A DNA stretch of 34,598 nucleotides from Methylomonas albis (GTDB lineage Bacteria; Pseudomonadota; Gammaproteobacteria; Methylococcales; Methylomonadaceae), in the NCBI RefSeq assembly GCF_014850955.1, contig NZ_JACXSS010000002.1:1-34598 (forward strand), given 5' to 3'. The notes beneath the pieces are model-generated. The model was not told the DNA's origin and searched no databases. It worked only from the letters and a program-made list of their open reading frames with translations. Position numbers and translations under genes: made by a program. Shown here piece after piece: positions 23,933-32,717 of this stretch (position 1 is its first letter; each line of letters opens with the position of its first letter).

Positions 23933-24826
23933 TTGGAACAGTCGTCCTATCTTACAGTTGTAAAATCCAATAAGGTTGTAGAAGCTAGCTATATGCTGAC
24001 TTTAGCCGAGCAACGGGTTTTATTGGCTTGTATTGCACAAATCGACTCTAAAGCAGTGTTAACCGAGAATTATCGATTTGAGGTAACTGCTTCTGGAGTG
24101 GCGGATTTAGTTGGATTGGATAATCTTTCAAACGCCTATAGAGATCTTAAAAAAGCCGCAGAAAAGCTTTATGAGCGCAGTGTCGTGATTGACGATCCCG
24201 ACCTTGAAAATCCACAAATTACGCAGAGAAAAACTCGTTGGATCAGTGCTATTGATTATGTACCTGGCGAGGGCAAGCTGGTTCTCAGTTTTTCGCTTGG
24301 CATCATTCCCTATTTATCGCAATTGTCGCGTGAATTCACTAAGTACAAGCTTAAACACGTTGCTCGTTTTGAAAGCGTTTATTCTATCCGCCTATATGAG
24401 TTGTTAGTGCAATGGAATTCTGCTGGTGAGAGAGAAATTGAAGTTGAATGGTTAAAGCGCCAGTTCCAGGTAGACGAGAAATACGACAGGGTCGTTGATC
24501 TAAAAAAACGAGTCATTGATCCGGCTGTTGAAGAAATCAATCAACATTCAAACATATGGGTGAAGTACGGCCAGCGCAAATCAGGAAGAACAATAACGCA
24601 TTTCCAATTTCAGTTTGGCTTAAAAGATAAGCCCCAGTCTTTGGAAAAAAAGCATCTTTCAGAGGAAGAAATAAACCGTCAAGCTCGGCCAGGTGAAACA
24701 AGAGCAACTGTAATTGCACGATTGACAGGTACATCATTATCGGAAATTGCCAAGCCCGGCGAAACATTTGATCAGGCGCTTCAGCGCAAAAATAGTCTGG
24801 CCGAGGCTAAAAAGAAATTGCGATAA
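23933..24826 (+). CDS. rep: Rep_3-family plasmid replication initiator
   Basis: A 297-residue initiator with two winged-helix domains. The first holds the family pattern VVKSNKVVEASYMLTLAEQRVLLACIAQ in its opening 40 residues; the second includes SVYSIRLYELLVQW and RVVDLKKRVIDPAVEEIN before a FQFQFGLK strand. It binds the seven iterons as a monomer to open the origin and should repress its promoter as a dimer at the inverted half-iterons. The frame is closed by a TAA at 23915, and the only start that keeps the conserved N-terminus is TTG at 23933 (ATT at 23930 is less likely). There is no clear ribosome site, so translation may be weak, in keeping with low initiator levels. The C-terminal 60 residues are charged and variable. 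Confidence 0.9.
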   Translation: MEQSSYLTVVKSNKVVEASYMLTLAEQRVLLACIAQIDSKAVLTENYRFEVTASGVADLVGLDNLSNAYRDLKKAAEKLYERSVVIDDPDLENPQITQRKTRWISAIDYVPGEGKLVLSFSLGIIPYLSQLSREFTKYKLKHVARFESVYSIRLYELLVQWNSAGEREIEVEWLKRQFQVDEKYDRVVDLKKRVIDPAVEEINQHSNIWVKYGQRKSGRTITHFQFQFGLKDKPQSLEKKHLSEEEINRQARPGETRATVIARLTGTSLSEIAKPGETFDQALQRKNSLAEAKKKLR

Positions 24827-24883
24827 ACAATGGCTCAGTCCTTTGTATTTGCAAGGAGTTTAGAAGAAGAGCCTTTGAAATAT

Positions 24884-24914
24884 GGTATGATATTATTCCA
24901 CATAATATCATACC
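24884..24914. promoter_or_regulatory. Perfect 13-base palindrome upstream of parA
   Basis: GGTATGATATTAT, 5 bases, ATAATATCATACC. It shares the TATGATA core with sites at 25026-25050 and 26013-26036, so it is a candidate operator or partition (centromere) site for the ParG-like protein. It lies 58 bases after the rep stop. The same palindrome is intact in the left copy. Confidence 0.65.
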
Positions 24915-25025
24915 TATTAGTTCTTTGCCGGTAGTGGATTCCTTTAAACCTATGGGAGCTTTTGTATTGCTTGTTTAAATCTCCCCTCATACAACTACGC
25001 TAACAAAAACCATAAAATATGAAAT

Positions 25026-25050
25026 GGTATGATATTATATAATCATATAT
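25026..25050. promoter_or_regulatory. TATGATA imperfect palindrome before parA
   Basis: GGTATGATATTATATAATCA and following bases, 24-48 bases before the parA ATG and probably over its promoter. Arms ATGAT and ATCAT sit around an AT core. Likely site of ParA/ParG-type self-repression. Confidence 0.55.
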
Positions 25051-25073
25051 GAAGTGACATAGGATGAACTAAT

Positions 25074-25721
25074 ATGATTATTCTGATTGGTGGGGAGAAG
25101 GGCGGTACCGGCAAAACTACACTGGCCACCAATCTTGCCGCGATGCGGGCCTTGGCTGGACGGGATGTTTTACTGATCGACACTGATCCGCAAGGTAGCG
25201 CCAACTATTGGGTGCAAAGTCGTGATGAAGAAAAAGTGCTACCAAGAGTGGCTTGTGTTCAGAAATTCGGTAAAGGTCTACCAGCAGAAGTCAAAGACCT
25301 CGAACACCGCTATCAAGATATTATCATCGATGCCGGTGGTCGTGACTCTGTTGAGTTACGGTCTGCTCTAGTTGTCGCTCAAAGGGCTTATATCCCAATC
25401 CAACCAAGCCAGTTTGACATCTGGACTCTCAATCAAATGGATGAATTGGTCGAAACCGCGAAAGCGTTCAACCCAGATATTCAGGCGAGGGTAATTATCA
25501 GCCGTTCATCTACCAACCCTTCTGTTCATGAATCGGATGAAACTGGCAAATTGCTTGCCGATTTCGCTAATCTCGATCTTGCCGATGTCACTATTCGAGA
25601 TCGCATTGCTTATCGGAAAGCAGCAAAAGACGGTTTGGCGGTGATCGAACTAAAACCGAAAGACCTAAAGGCTGTGGAAGAAATGGAAATGTTATATCAA
25701 GAGGTGTTTGGCAATGAGTGA
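25074..25721 (+). CDS. parA: ParA-family partition ATPase
   Basis: A 215-residue, ParF-size (type Ib) ATPase without an N-terminal DNA-binding domain. The deviant Walker A is at residues 9-16 (KGGTGKTT, with signature Lys9), Walker A' at 36-42 (DTDPQGS), and Walker B-like IIIDAGG follows near 84-90. It moves plasmid copies over the nucleoid, stimulated by a DNA-bound partner. The next gene overlaps its end by 8 bases and encodes that partner. TATGATA palindromes lie on both sides of the pair. The ATG at 25074 is the only start near the P-loop; AGGATGAACTAAT before it gives a modest ribosome site. Confidence 0.95.
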   Translation: MIILIGGEKGGTGKTTLATNLAAMRALAGRDVLLIDTDPQGSANYWVQSRDEEKVLPRVACVQKFGKGLPAEVKDLEHRYQDIIIDAGGRDSVELRSALVVAQRAYIPIQPSQFDIWTLNQMDELVETAKAFNPDIQARVIISRSSTNPSVHESDETGKLLADFANLDLADVTIRDRIAYRKAAKDGLAVIELKPKDLKAVEEMEMLYQEVFGNE

Positions 25722-26013
25722 ATTAAAAAGCAGATTACCGTCAAAATCAAAAACCGACTTGGATGCCTTTCTGGGCGGAGCAGAACAGAGGACGACGAGC
25801 AAGAAGCCGGCATCGACTAAGCAGCTGGCCTATCCTTGGGAAGACGACAAGGTAAGGGAAGATGTCATCAAACCATTCAATATCAGGTTGTCGGAACCTT
25901 ATCTGTTGAAGCTGAAATACATTGCCGAGCACACGCCAGACAGCATGCAGAAATTTTGTCTAGCCATTCTGCATGAGGCTATCGACGCAAAAATTGAAGA
26001 GCTAACAAAGTAA
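25714..26013 (+). CDS. ParG-like ribbon-helix-helix partition protein
   Basis: A 99-residue protein. The flexible, Lys/Ser/Thr-rich N-terminus (1-50) includes [11 protein letters not shown], then a ribbon-helix-helix-like half: [20 protein letters not shown] and [17 protein letters not shown]. In ParF/ParG systems the small protein binds the centromere and operator with this domain and activates the ATPase with its mobile tail, which may hold an arginine finger. ATG at 25714 is chosen because AAGAGGTG lies 7 bases upstream; it overlaps parA. The palindrome right after its stop is a probable binding site. Confidence 0.85.
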   Translation: MSELKSRLPSKSKTDLDAFLGGAEQRTTSKKPASTKQLAYPWEDDKVREDVIKPFNIRLSEPYLLKLKYIAEHTPDSMQKFCLAILHEAIDAKIEELTK

Positions 26014-26036
26014 TATGATACTAAATGGTATCATAT
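26013..26036. promoter_or_regulatory. Palindrome ATATGATAC / GTATCATAT after the par genes
   Basis: 9-base perfect arms with a 6-base spacer, one base after the partner gene's stop and followed by another ATCATA. With the two upstream sites it brackets the par operon. It could be the centromere, or a terminator-like hairpin without a T run. Confidence 0.6.
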
Positions 26037-26119
26037 CATATAGAATAATATATTTTACTTTGAGCGAGTTTAAACCAAAGCCCCATAGACTTATGAGCGG
26101 CTGCAAAGTGTAAGCTTCT

Positions 26120-27109
26120 TTACATCTTTATAGATTTTCTTATCTCTAACGGCATAGCTCTAAGTGCATCGTCACTAAAATCAAGAAATGATAGCTTGTC
26201 GCTAACCAGCTTAAAAACGGCTATAGACTGCTCTAAATCTCGTTTTTTCTTATCCGGATTTCTATCACCTCTGGTTGAAAGCCAATTCTTATGCATGGCA
26301 AAAGCTCTTGGATCAGGCGCAGTAATATCGACAGGAAAGCCTTGATCATCTATGCCGGTGGCTGTAAATTTTGGACACGAAACCAACCACGCTAATCCCT
26401 TTATCTCTACAGCCACTAAGTCTTCAGGAAAATCTGACATTGAAGAATAGTCGCTAAACATAACATTCTTGTTAGCGGGTTGAATAAGGTCAACAATAAA
26501 GCCATCTTTATTGGATGCTCTGTATTTATTGCTGTCCATTACCTCAAAAGACTTGTCAACTGATTTAAGTAGTCCAATAAAGCCTTTTGGCTCTGCTGAT
26601 GCGATGCTTATTTTTTTTCTGGTATCCCACAAAACATCAACATCATCGGTTGCTACCATATCAGGCTCAAAATACACCGCTGCCGCCGCCTCATAAGCAT
26701 ATAAGGCGCTAGTTCCAACAATGAGTGTTTTATTGGCCAATACTGGAAAGTCAGATAATCGTCTTGAAATATCTGCAACCATGCGTGGAACTCTGTTTGC
26801 ATTGACCGCCTTGCACATTCTTGCATGCTTTTCTTGATTGATTTTAAGCGTTTTAATCCGCTCAGAAAGCTCGGATTTTCTTTCTTGAAAATTTCTATAG
26901 ATAGATTCTGTTTCTTCAGATCGGGCGCCAAGGCTTTTTTGTATTTTTGCGGTCTGGTGTATCAAGTAATCAATGCCTGAGATGTTACGCCACATCATAC
27001 TTCCCTTGTAAGGACGCCATTTATTCATAGTGTCTTTCCAAGACTCATAACACTGAATGGCATTAATCTTAATTTTATTTGAATTAGAGTCTATGTCTAT
27101 GAATTTCAT
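26120..27109 (-). CDS. GSU2403-type nucleotidyltransferase-fold protein
   Basis: A 329-residue protein with a nucleotidyltransferase fold of the type annotated as GSU2403 family (NTP_transf_8). The key parts are a GS-like motif VGTSALYAYE at 131-140 and an acidic TDDVDVLWD at 154-162, where Asp residues would bind metal. A third conserved piece follows near 215-235 (DLVAVEIKGLAWLV). The N-terminal 100 residues are helical and charged. Substrate unknown. Relatives of this fold serve as antitoxins or AMP/GMP-adding toxins in toxin-antitoxin pairs (MNT, AbiE), but no partner gene is adjacent on this strand. It lies between the par operon and HigBA, in the stability region. A 12-base inverted repeat covers its promoter. 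Confidence 0.8.
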   Translation of the reverse strand: MKFIDIDSNSNKIKINAIQCYESWKDTMNKWRPYKGSMMWRNISGIDYLIHQTAKIQKSLGARSEETESIYRNFQERKSELSERIKTLKINQEKHARMCKAVNANRVPRMVADISRRLSDFPVLANKTLIVGTSALYAYEAAAAVYFEPDMVATDDVDVLWDTRKKISIASAEPKGFIGLLKSVDKSFEVMDSNKYRASNKDGFIVDLIQPANKNVMFSDYSSMSDFPEDLVAVEIKGLAWLVSCPKFTATGIDDQGFPVDITAPDPRAFAMHKNWLSTRGDRNPDKKKRDLEQSIAVFKLVSDKLSFLDFSDDALRAMPLEIRKSIKM

Positions 27110-27113
27110 GTTT

Positions 27114-27153
27114 TTTCATGTAAAAAACCAATATTTTACGATTTTACATGAAA
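27114..27153. promoter_or_regulatory. Inverted repeat TTTCATGTAAAA / TTTTACATGAAA
   Basis: Perfect 12-base arms 16 bases apart, 5-44 bases upstream of the nucleotidyltransferase start codon. Arms and spacing suit a repressor that closes the promoter. Present in both copies. The repressor is unknown; the gene's own product or HigA are possibilities. Confidence 0.6.
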
Positions 27154-27252
27154 CAATAAAAAAAACATAAACTTAACAGCTAGTGATGGATTTGAAGTCC
27201 AACAGTGCCGGACAGCTTGCCGTCGCCGGAGGTGGAATAAAATATAGCTTGC

Positions 27253-27278
27253 GAGTGTTGTCAAATATGACTACACTC
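27253..27278. promoter_or_regulatory. Probable HigA operator before higB
   Basis: GAGTGTTGTCA, 4 bases, TGACTACACTC: arms agree at 10 of 11 positions. Its end is 25 bases before the higB start, where HigA-type antitoxins usually bind to repress their operon. Confidence 0.5.
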
Positions 27279-27303
27279 AAAACTGATAAATCAGGCTGAA
27301 GAA

Positions 27304-27648
27304 ATGAAGAAAACAAGACCCGTTTCATGGATTAAAGCGGCTAAAAAAGACTTCGAAGGATTCCCTGAGTCTGTGCAAACACAAGGTTTGCGGGCGCTCA
27401 CAGTGGCCGCCGAAGGGCAAATGGCCGATTGTGTAAAACCCCTCAAGGGATTTGAGGGCGGTATCATGGAAATTGTTTTGCGGCACAGAGGGGATGCGTT
27501 CCGCGTTGTCTATGCCGTGCAGATAGGCGAAGAGATTTGGGTTCTTCATGCCTTTCAGAAAAAATCAACCCAAGGCATCAAAACACCAAAACATGAAATT
27601 GACTTGGTGCATGAACGGCTAAAACGCTTAAAGGAGGCTCTTAAATGA
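27304..27648 (+). CDS. higB: HigB-like (RelE/Gp49 family) toxin
   Basis: A 114-residue toxin of the RelE superfamily, phage Gp49-like branch. The pattern KPLKGFEGGIMEIVLRHRG, then FRVVYAVQIGEEIWVLHAFQKKST, is typical, and the last part, KTPKHEIDLVHERLKRL, is the usual C-terminal helix. Such toxins cut mRNA on the ribosome. The gene comes first and overlaps the antitoxin by ATGA, the toxin-first order of HigBA. The start is the only ATG before the conserved WIKAAKKDFEGFP. An imperfect palindrome 25 bases upstream is the likely operator. Role in the plasmid: killing of cells that lose it. Confidence 0.9.
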   Translation: MKKTRPVSWIKAAKKDFEGFPESVQTQGLRALTVAAEGQMADCVKPLKGFEGGIMEIVLRHRGDAFRVVYAVQIGEEIWVLHAFQKKSTQGIKTPKHEIDLVHERLKRLKEALK

Positions 27649-27977
27649 CCGATGAACCCTTAGAAATCGTCCGTGGTAGCGGCAATCTCTTTGCTGATTT
27701 TGCCCATGCAAATGCAGATGTAGAACATCTGAAAGCAACACTTGCGGCTGAAATTATTGGTGTTCTTGATGATCGCTCTTTGAGCGTTCGCAAAGCATCA
27801 GAGTTAACCGCCATTGCTGCTGCTGATTTCTCACGCATCAGACAAGTGAAACTTGACCGTTTCACCATTGACCGCTTGATGACCATTCTCAACCGACTTG
27901 ATAAGGATGTTGATGTGCAAATCACTGTGCGCTCTCGCCAGCAGAACGTCACTAGTCTGCATAGCCCGATCTTTTGA
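27645..27977 (+). CDS. higA: HigA-like XRE antitoxin
   Basis: A 110-residue protein. Its HTH (about 45-95) runs SLSVRKASELTAIAAADFSRIRQ, then LDRFTIDRLMTILNRL, the XRE pattern seen in HigA antitoxins paired with Gp49-like toxins. It neutralises the toxin and represses the operon. It starts inside the toxin's stop codon, with AAAGGAGG about 10 bases upstream, giving coupled and strong translation. Identical in both copies. Confidence 0.9.
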   Translation: MTDEPLEIVRGSGNLFADFAHANADVEHLKATLAAEIIGVLDDRSLSVRKASELTAIAAADFSRIRQVKLDRFTIDRLMTILNRLDKDVDVQITVRSRQQNVTSLHSPIF

Positions 27978-28152
27978 GTGCTGGCAGGTTGAAAAAACTG
28001 GTGCCGGTGCCAGTAAAGTTGCCTTAGTAGTTGCTGTTTCTGCGGAATAGTAGGAACAGTTGCTTTTTCTACTACTACTGCCACCACCTAGCTTTTCCTG
28101 CTATGCTTTTAGTTCCGATAACGCTGATTCCCGGAACCAAAAACCGCCGAAA

Positions 28153-29109
28153 ATGACCGCCCTGATTCCCGCCAAAAACACCGACCTGGAGCGACGCGAA
28201 CTGGCCGAAGCTGCCCAGCACTACATCGACCAGAGTTTAAGCTTCGCCACCCGCAAAGCCTACGCCAGCGATTTCAAGATTTTCAAGACCTGGTGCGTGG
28301 CTAACGCGCAAACAGCGTTGCCGGCCAAGCCGGAATCCGTCGTGCTGTTCCTGGCCAGCCAAGCGCAGGCCGGTGTGGCTGCCTCGACGCTGAACCGGCG
28401 GCTCGCCGCCATCAAGTGCGCCCATGAGGCCCAAGGCCACGCGACACCGACCGCGCATAAAGGCGTGACGGCGGCCTTGAAAGGCATCCGTCGGGCGAAA
28501 GGCATCGCCCCCATCAAGAAGAAAGCCGCCACCGCCGACATCGTCAAGGAAATGGTGCGCCACTGTCCCCCTACGCTGACGGGGAAACGCGACCGGGCGC
28601 TGTTGCTACTGGGCTTTGCCGGCGCCTTCCGCCGCGCGGAGCTGGTGGCGTTAACGGTCGCCGACCTGGCGTTCGTGGTCGATGGGCTGCGGGTGACGAT
28701 TCGACAATCCAAGACCGACCAGGAAGGGGCAGGGCAGGTGATCGCCATTCCCCACGGCAGCCTGCTGTTCTGCCCGGTGACAGCGCTGACAAATTGGCTG
28801 GCCGTGGCCGGCGTCCGTGAAGGGGCGGTGTTCAGGGCGGTGGGGAAGGGGAGCCGGGTCGGCGGAGCCGCCCTATCCGATAAGAGCGTGGCGAATGTAG
28901 TGAAACGCTATGCCGGCGCAGTCGGCCTCAATGCCGCCGACTTCGCCGCCCACAGCTTGCGGGCCGGATTCGTCACCAGCGCCGCCGAAGCCGGGGCCTC
29001 GATCTTCAAGCTGGCGGAAGTCAGCCGCCACCGCTCCACCGACGTGCTGGCCGGGTATGTGCGCTCGGCCAATCTGTTTAAGGATCACGCGGGGGCGGAT
29101 TTGCTATGA
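28153..29109 (+). CDS. Tyrosine recombinase/integrase, GC-rich
   Basis: A 318-residue site-specific recombinase. The N-terminal core-binding domain (about 15-115) is followed by the catalytic domain with Arg160 (GAFRRAEL), Lys187 (QSKTDQ), His267-x-x-Arg270 (HSLRAGF), His293 (VSRHRS) and Tyr302 (LAGYVRS). Uses may be dimer resolution or integration; no partner is seen. I chose the ATG at 28153 (conserved start MTALIPAKNT); the reading frame is open further up but without a good start. The gene is much richer in G+C than both neighbours, a sign of separate origin. Just upstream, AGTTCC...CCGGAAC (about 28112-28138) could be part of a recombination site. It ends HAGADLL and overlaps the opposite gene by 6 bases. 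Confidence 0.9.
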   Translation: MTALIPAKNTDLERRELAEAAQHYIDQSLSFATRKAYASDFKIFKTWCVANAQTALPAKPESVVLFLASQAQAGVAASTLNRRLAAIKCAHEAQGHATPTAHKGVTAALKGIRRAKGIAPIKKKAATADIVKEMVRHCPPTLTGKRDRALLLLGFAGAFRRAELVALTVADLAFVVDGLRVTIRQSKTDQEGAGQVIAIPHGSLLFCPVTALTNWLAVAGVREGAVFRAVGKGSRVGGAALSDKSVANVVKRYAGAVGLNAADFAAHSLRAGFVTSAAEAGASIFKLAEVSRHRSTDVLAGYVRSANLFKDHAGADLL

Positions 29110-29949
29110 GCGGTTCGGCGACTGACTTATTCGATTTTCAAATACCTTGTTGTGTAGATGGATGATACGTAGAGCCATCGGCTCAAAGATCTTCATGACT
29201 ATTCCATGAGTTTCTTCGGGTACCTGGGCGGCGCGCAGTCCTTTTTCCAGGCCTTTATAACCCTCCATCCAATGCTCAAAGTAGTCATTTATTAATGTCA
29301 ACTCGCTGGATGATTCGCGCAGTCTTCTTTCGTCCAGAATCATTTGAAGCCGGCTTTCGATCATGCCGCCTTCAGTCAGCAGGTAAACGATCATTTCTTT
29401 TAATACATCGGGTAATACCGGCAGGTGGCTAAGAGCGTCTTTTTTCTTTTGGTTTTCGATTGCCGCTGCTTTCTCCATCTGTTGGCCGTACCGGTATAGC
29501 CCTGGGTATTGGTGGCAAAGTTGGGCTAGCTTGGCGTCGGATACCGTCGTCCATAGCCATTGGAAATTTAAAATATGCCCGACCATTTGTTTCAATAATT
29601 CAGCGCCATCAATGCCCTGAGCTTCGAGTTGCAGGACGCGCTGATTAATCGCTGCGGCCACTTTATCCACTCGTTCGCTGGGTAGTCCGCCGGAAACCTC
29701 CTGACTATCGATCGCCATGGGTGTTGCAAGCGTCTGCATGATTTTGGCAAACCGTTGGAATCCGGCAAACTCCGCGCATAAAGCCTCATTCTCTCGAGGG
29801 GTTGCCTGGCTCAACACGGTATGGAAGTCGGCTATCAAATCGGCCATCTCAGTCTTTATTTCGAATTCGCTCAGACCAAGCGCGTCGAGTTGCTGTATTC
29901 GGGCATCAATACGCGCGACTATGCCAAGATATTCTAGGTTTAATGGCAT
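29104..29949 (-). CDS. Unknown helical protein, tail to tail with the integrase
   Basis: About 281 residues from the ATG at 29949 (a TTG six codons further up is less likely). The protein is almost wholly alpha-helical and acidic, with no membrane segment or signal. Two similar stretches, ARIDARIQQLDALGLSEFEI near the start and AAAINQRVLQLEAQGIDGAE about 95 residues later, suggest an internal duplication. No family is recognised. Its stop overlaps the integrase stop on the other strand, so the two may have moved together. No function can be given. Confidence 0.75.
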   Translation of the reverse strand: MPLNLEYLGIVARIDARIQQLDALGLSEFEIKTEMADLIADFHTVLSQATPRENEALCAEFAGFQRFAKIMQTLATPMAIDSQEVSGGLPSERVDKVAAAINQRVLQLEAQGIDGAELLKQMVGHILNFQWLWTTVSDAKLAQLCHQYPGLYRYGQQMEKAAAIENQKKKDALSHLPVLPDVLKEMIVYLLTEGGMIESRLQMILDERRLRESSSELTLINDYFEHWMEGYKGLEKGLRAAQVPEETHGIVMKIFEPMALRIIHLHNKVFENRISQSPNRS

Positions 29950-30105
29950 GATGGCTGAGGGTTGCAAGCTGATTTTATCATCGCGTAGTCCTTTGCAATG
30001 TCATTGGTCAAGAGAGGATTCAGCGTATGATTATAGCCTTGTACCCTGGAAAACCTTTTTGAGGTTGTAGCCGGAACCCCAGAAAATTTGTCACACTGAA
30101 TAACC

Positions 30106-30456
30106 CTATTTTGCATATTCCACTACAAACCAGCAACCAGTTCCGATACGAATCCACCAGTAGTGAATGTCGGCTCCTGGAAATGGCGAATTGTCGCAAT
30201 CGGCCAGAAATTGCGGCCACTGAGGATGCTGACGAAATTTTCCATCCCTAAGTTCAGTGAATGGCCGCTTTTCGGCAAGCAACCTTGCGTTCTCTTTGGC
30301 TCGACCCGGCCAAAACCCGCCAGACGAAACGAAAGTGCCAATGGCAAATGTCCAGCCAAAAGCAGGCGTAGGGTGTGGTGAGTTTACGAACCGCACCAAT
30401 CGCGAACGATGCGTTTCAGGTTGTTCAGTTCCTACGCCCCTGAAAACTGGCAGCAT
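30106..30456 (-). CDS. Possible small protein, second copy, doubtful
   Basis: Same doubtful frame as 5832-6182. Otherwise the roughly 620 bases between 29950 and 30572 hold only the REP-like palindrome (30372-30397) and a short hairpin GTATGC/GCATAC near 30540. Confidence 0.25.
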   Translation of the reverse strand: MLPVFRGVGTEQPETHRSRLVRFVNSPHPTPAFGWTFAIGTFVSSGGFWPGRAKENARLLAEKRPFTELRDGKFRQHPQWPQFLADCDNSPFPGADIHYWWIRIGTGCWFVVEYAK

Positions 30457-30572
30457 TGCTGCCAATGATTAAATCCAATGTAGGGTTGGTTACGCGTATC
30501 AAATGAAGACCAGAGAGTGGCGTGAACGCATTAAAAAGGTATGCGTTGCATACTCGGGCTACTTTACAATCT

Positions 30573-31475
30573 TTATAGATTTATGAATATATTGTGATTC
30601 AACTGTGCTATGCCCGACTTTTCGCCATCAAATTTAATTTCACCTTGGTGTTCGCCTTCGTGGTTGCATAACTCAAACGCCCCCTTTTCAAAGTCTACTG
30701 AAAGATAAATTTTTTTTCCATTTTCGCAAATAGATTCGTAAATTTTTCGATAACTTTTGCTTTTTATTTGGTTTGAGGTGGATAAGTTTGGATTAAATTT
30801 ATAACCATTAAGTTTTGCTATCCTGTCGGCTATAGATTGAATAAGGGCCAGTTTGCCCTCATGGGAATGGCTATTCAAATCCGCTCTAAACTTAGCTAAA
30901 TCAACAAATTCATTAGATAATTTTAAATTAGGAAGAGGTTTGTTCAAAGTAGGTAGATTTGATTTGTCAGGCTGATAATCATTTAATAAGTCGGCAATCA
31001 ATCTTTCTTTGATTTTCCAGTGGTTAATAACATCGATAGATTTAACCTGACCATTGCAGTGCCAATCAACATTAATTGAGTCAATATCCCATTTAGAACC
31101 TTCAAAACTGAACGTTTGATAATTACTTCCTTTAAAACGGCGATAAGCTACTTCACCCAATCCAGTGTCTGTTACGATATCATTTTGTGATTCTAACCAA
31201 TCATCAGGACTATGCTGTCGGCTTTCTTCCCAAAAAGGGCCTTTTGTAGTTATCCATGACATAAATGCCCTTTTCTTCTCGAGCTTGAATTGATTGACAG
31301 ATTGTTGTAACGATAAGTCGTGTGTAACTAAAACTGTGCCATCTCTTAAATTGCGATGACAATGCAATTCTGGCTTGAGCTGTTTTATATTCATAATATT
31401 ATCTACAGCGCTTTCAAAATCAGCTACACAGGTAAACTGCCCATGTAAAGACAATTCATTGAGAACAAGCTCCAT
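30573..31475 (-). CDS. Unknown third protein of the DUF262/ATPase operon (right copy)
   Basis: Identical at protein level to 6299-7201, where it is described. Both copies are intact. Confidence 0.8.
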   Translation of the reverse strand: MELVLNELSLHGQFTCVADFESAVDNIMNIKQLKPELHCHRNLRDGTVLVTHDLSLQQSVNQFKLEKKRAFMSWITTKGPFWEESRQHSPDDWLESQNDIVTDTGLGEVAYRRFKGSNYQTFSFEGSKWDIDSINVDWHCNGQVKSIDVINHWKIKERLIADLLNDYQPDKSNLPTLNKPLPNLKLSNEFVDLAKFRADLNSHSHEGKLALIQSIADRIAKLNGYKFNPNLSTSNQIKSKSYRKIYESICENGKKIYLSVDFEKGAFELCNHEGEHQGEIKFDGEKSGIAQLNHNIFINL

Positions 31476-32717
31476 TAATTCCATCCTGCAAAATAATTCA
31501 TATCTTTGTCAAATTGGTCAAAAAACCATCAGGCCAACAACTAAGGTCACCATGGGTATTAATTTGTGGGCTTATTATTTGCGGTGCGTCAGCAGAACGT
31601 GGGTTAAAGAAATGTAAGGCAATATGTTCAGGTAAAATCCCCCCATCTTCACCAGGCGGCGAATACCGTTAAGAACATGATCACTATGGGTTTCAAGAAT
31701 AACTTGTACGCCAGCGCTGGCTATTTCAGCTAAAAACATTCCCATAAGCGCTTGCCCGGCAGGATGCAAATGCACTTCAGGGTTTTCAATTAACAATATA
31801 TCTTCTTTTTGAGCGGATAGTCCAGCAATCACAATTGGCAATACTTGTGTTAAACCAAATCCAACATTAATAGGGCGGTGAAACTCTGTTTCATTTGACG
31901 TTTTCAATCTCAATGTAACTGCATTGACATTTTGTACTTTTTCTACCGCTAATAAACAATTTGGAAAAAAATGTTGCATTCGTGCAGTAACTTGATGAAA
32001 CAAGGTATTTCGGCTTTCTGATTTAAGAATTAAGCCATCTAAAATAGGTTCATCACGTTTTGAGTAAAATAGACTCATTGCATATTCGCCCATGGGTCCT
32101 ACGGCATAAGCTATTTGTTTGTCCTCAAGTGCGTATATTTCGCGTGGCCCAATACGTTCGGCTGTAATATAAGTAAAGCCTGTTGTTAAAGGTTGATGTA
32201 TATCAGTTACAAACCCATCTTTACGTTCTCCACTTGAGAAAGGCATATTAAAATCATGACTGGCTAATGTGAAGTAAGTTGGTAAAAGCTTTTGTAAATA
32301 ATCAGAATGATTATCTGGATGATCTTTTTTAAGTTTGGGATAGTCAATTAGATTTTTAGTGCCCGTGGTATTATTAGTAATACAAATTATTTCAACATCC
32401 ATAGATAACTCGTTGCGCTCTCCAGTGAATACCCAAGAATATGAAATATCTTTATACGTTAAACCAATTTCAAAACTTTTTCCGCCTTGTGATTCATTGA
32501 CAACATCCAGTACAGTGCCTAATTTAATTGATTTTCCATTAAGCATTAAGCGCGTTGACCATTCATGCTCCCGCATTGTTTGATGCAACAACACCAAAGC
32601 CTGTAACACAGATGATTTACCCGATGCGTTAGTACCAGATAAGAGTGTGAGTGGAGCTAAAGGTAAAGGTAATTCTTCAAAACATTTAAAAAACTTAAGA
32701 TAAATACGATTAAGCAT
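31475..32717 (-). pseudogene. AAA/DUF3696 ATPase, right copy with two missing bases
   Basis: Same as 7201-8445, but one C is missing in a run near 31635 and one A near 31520. The frame is lost after about residue 360, replacing the DUF3696-like end. The left copy is taken as correct. Confidence 0.8.
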
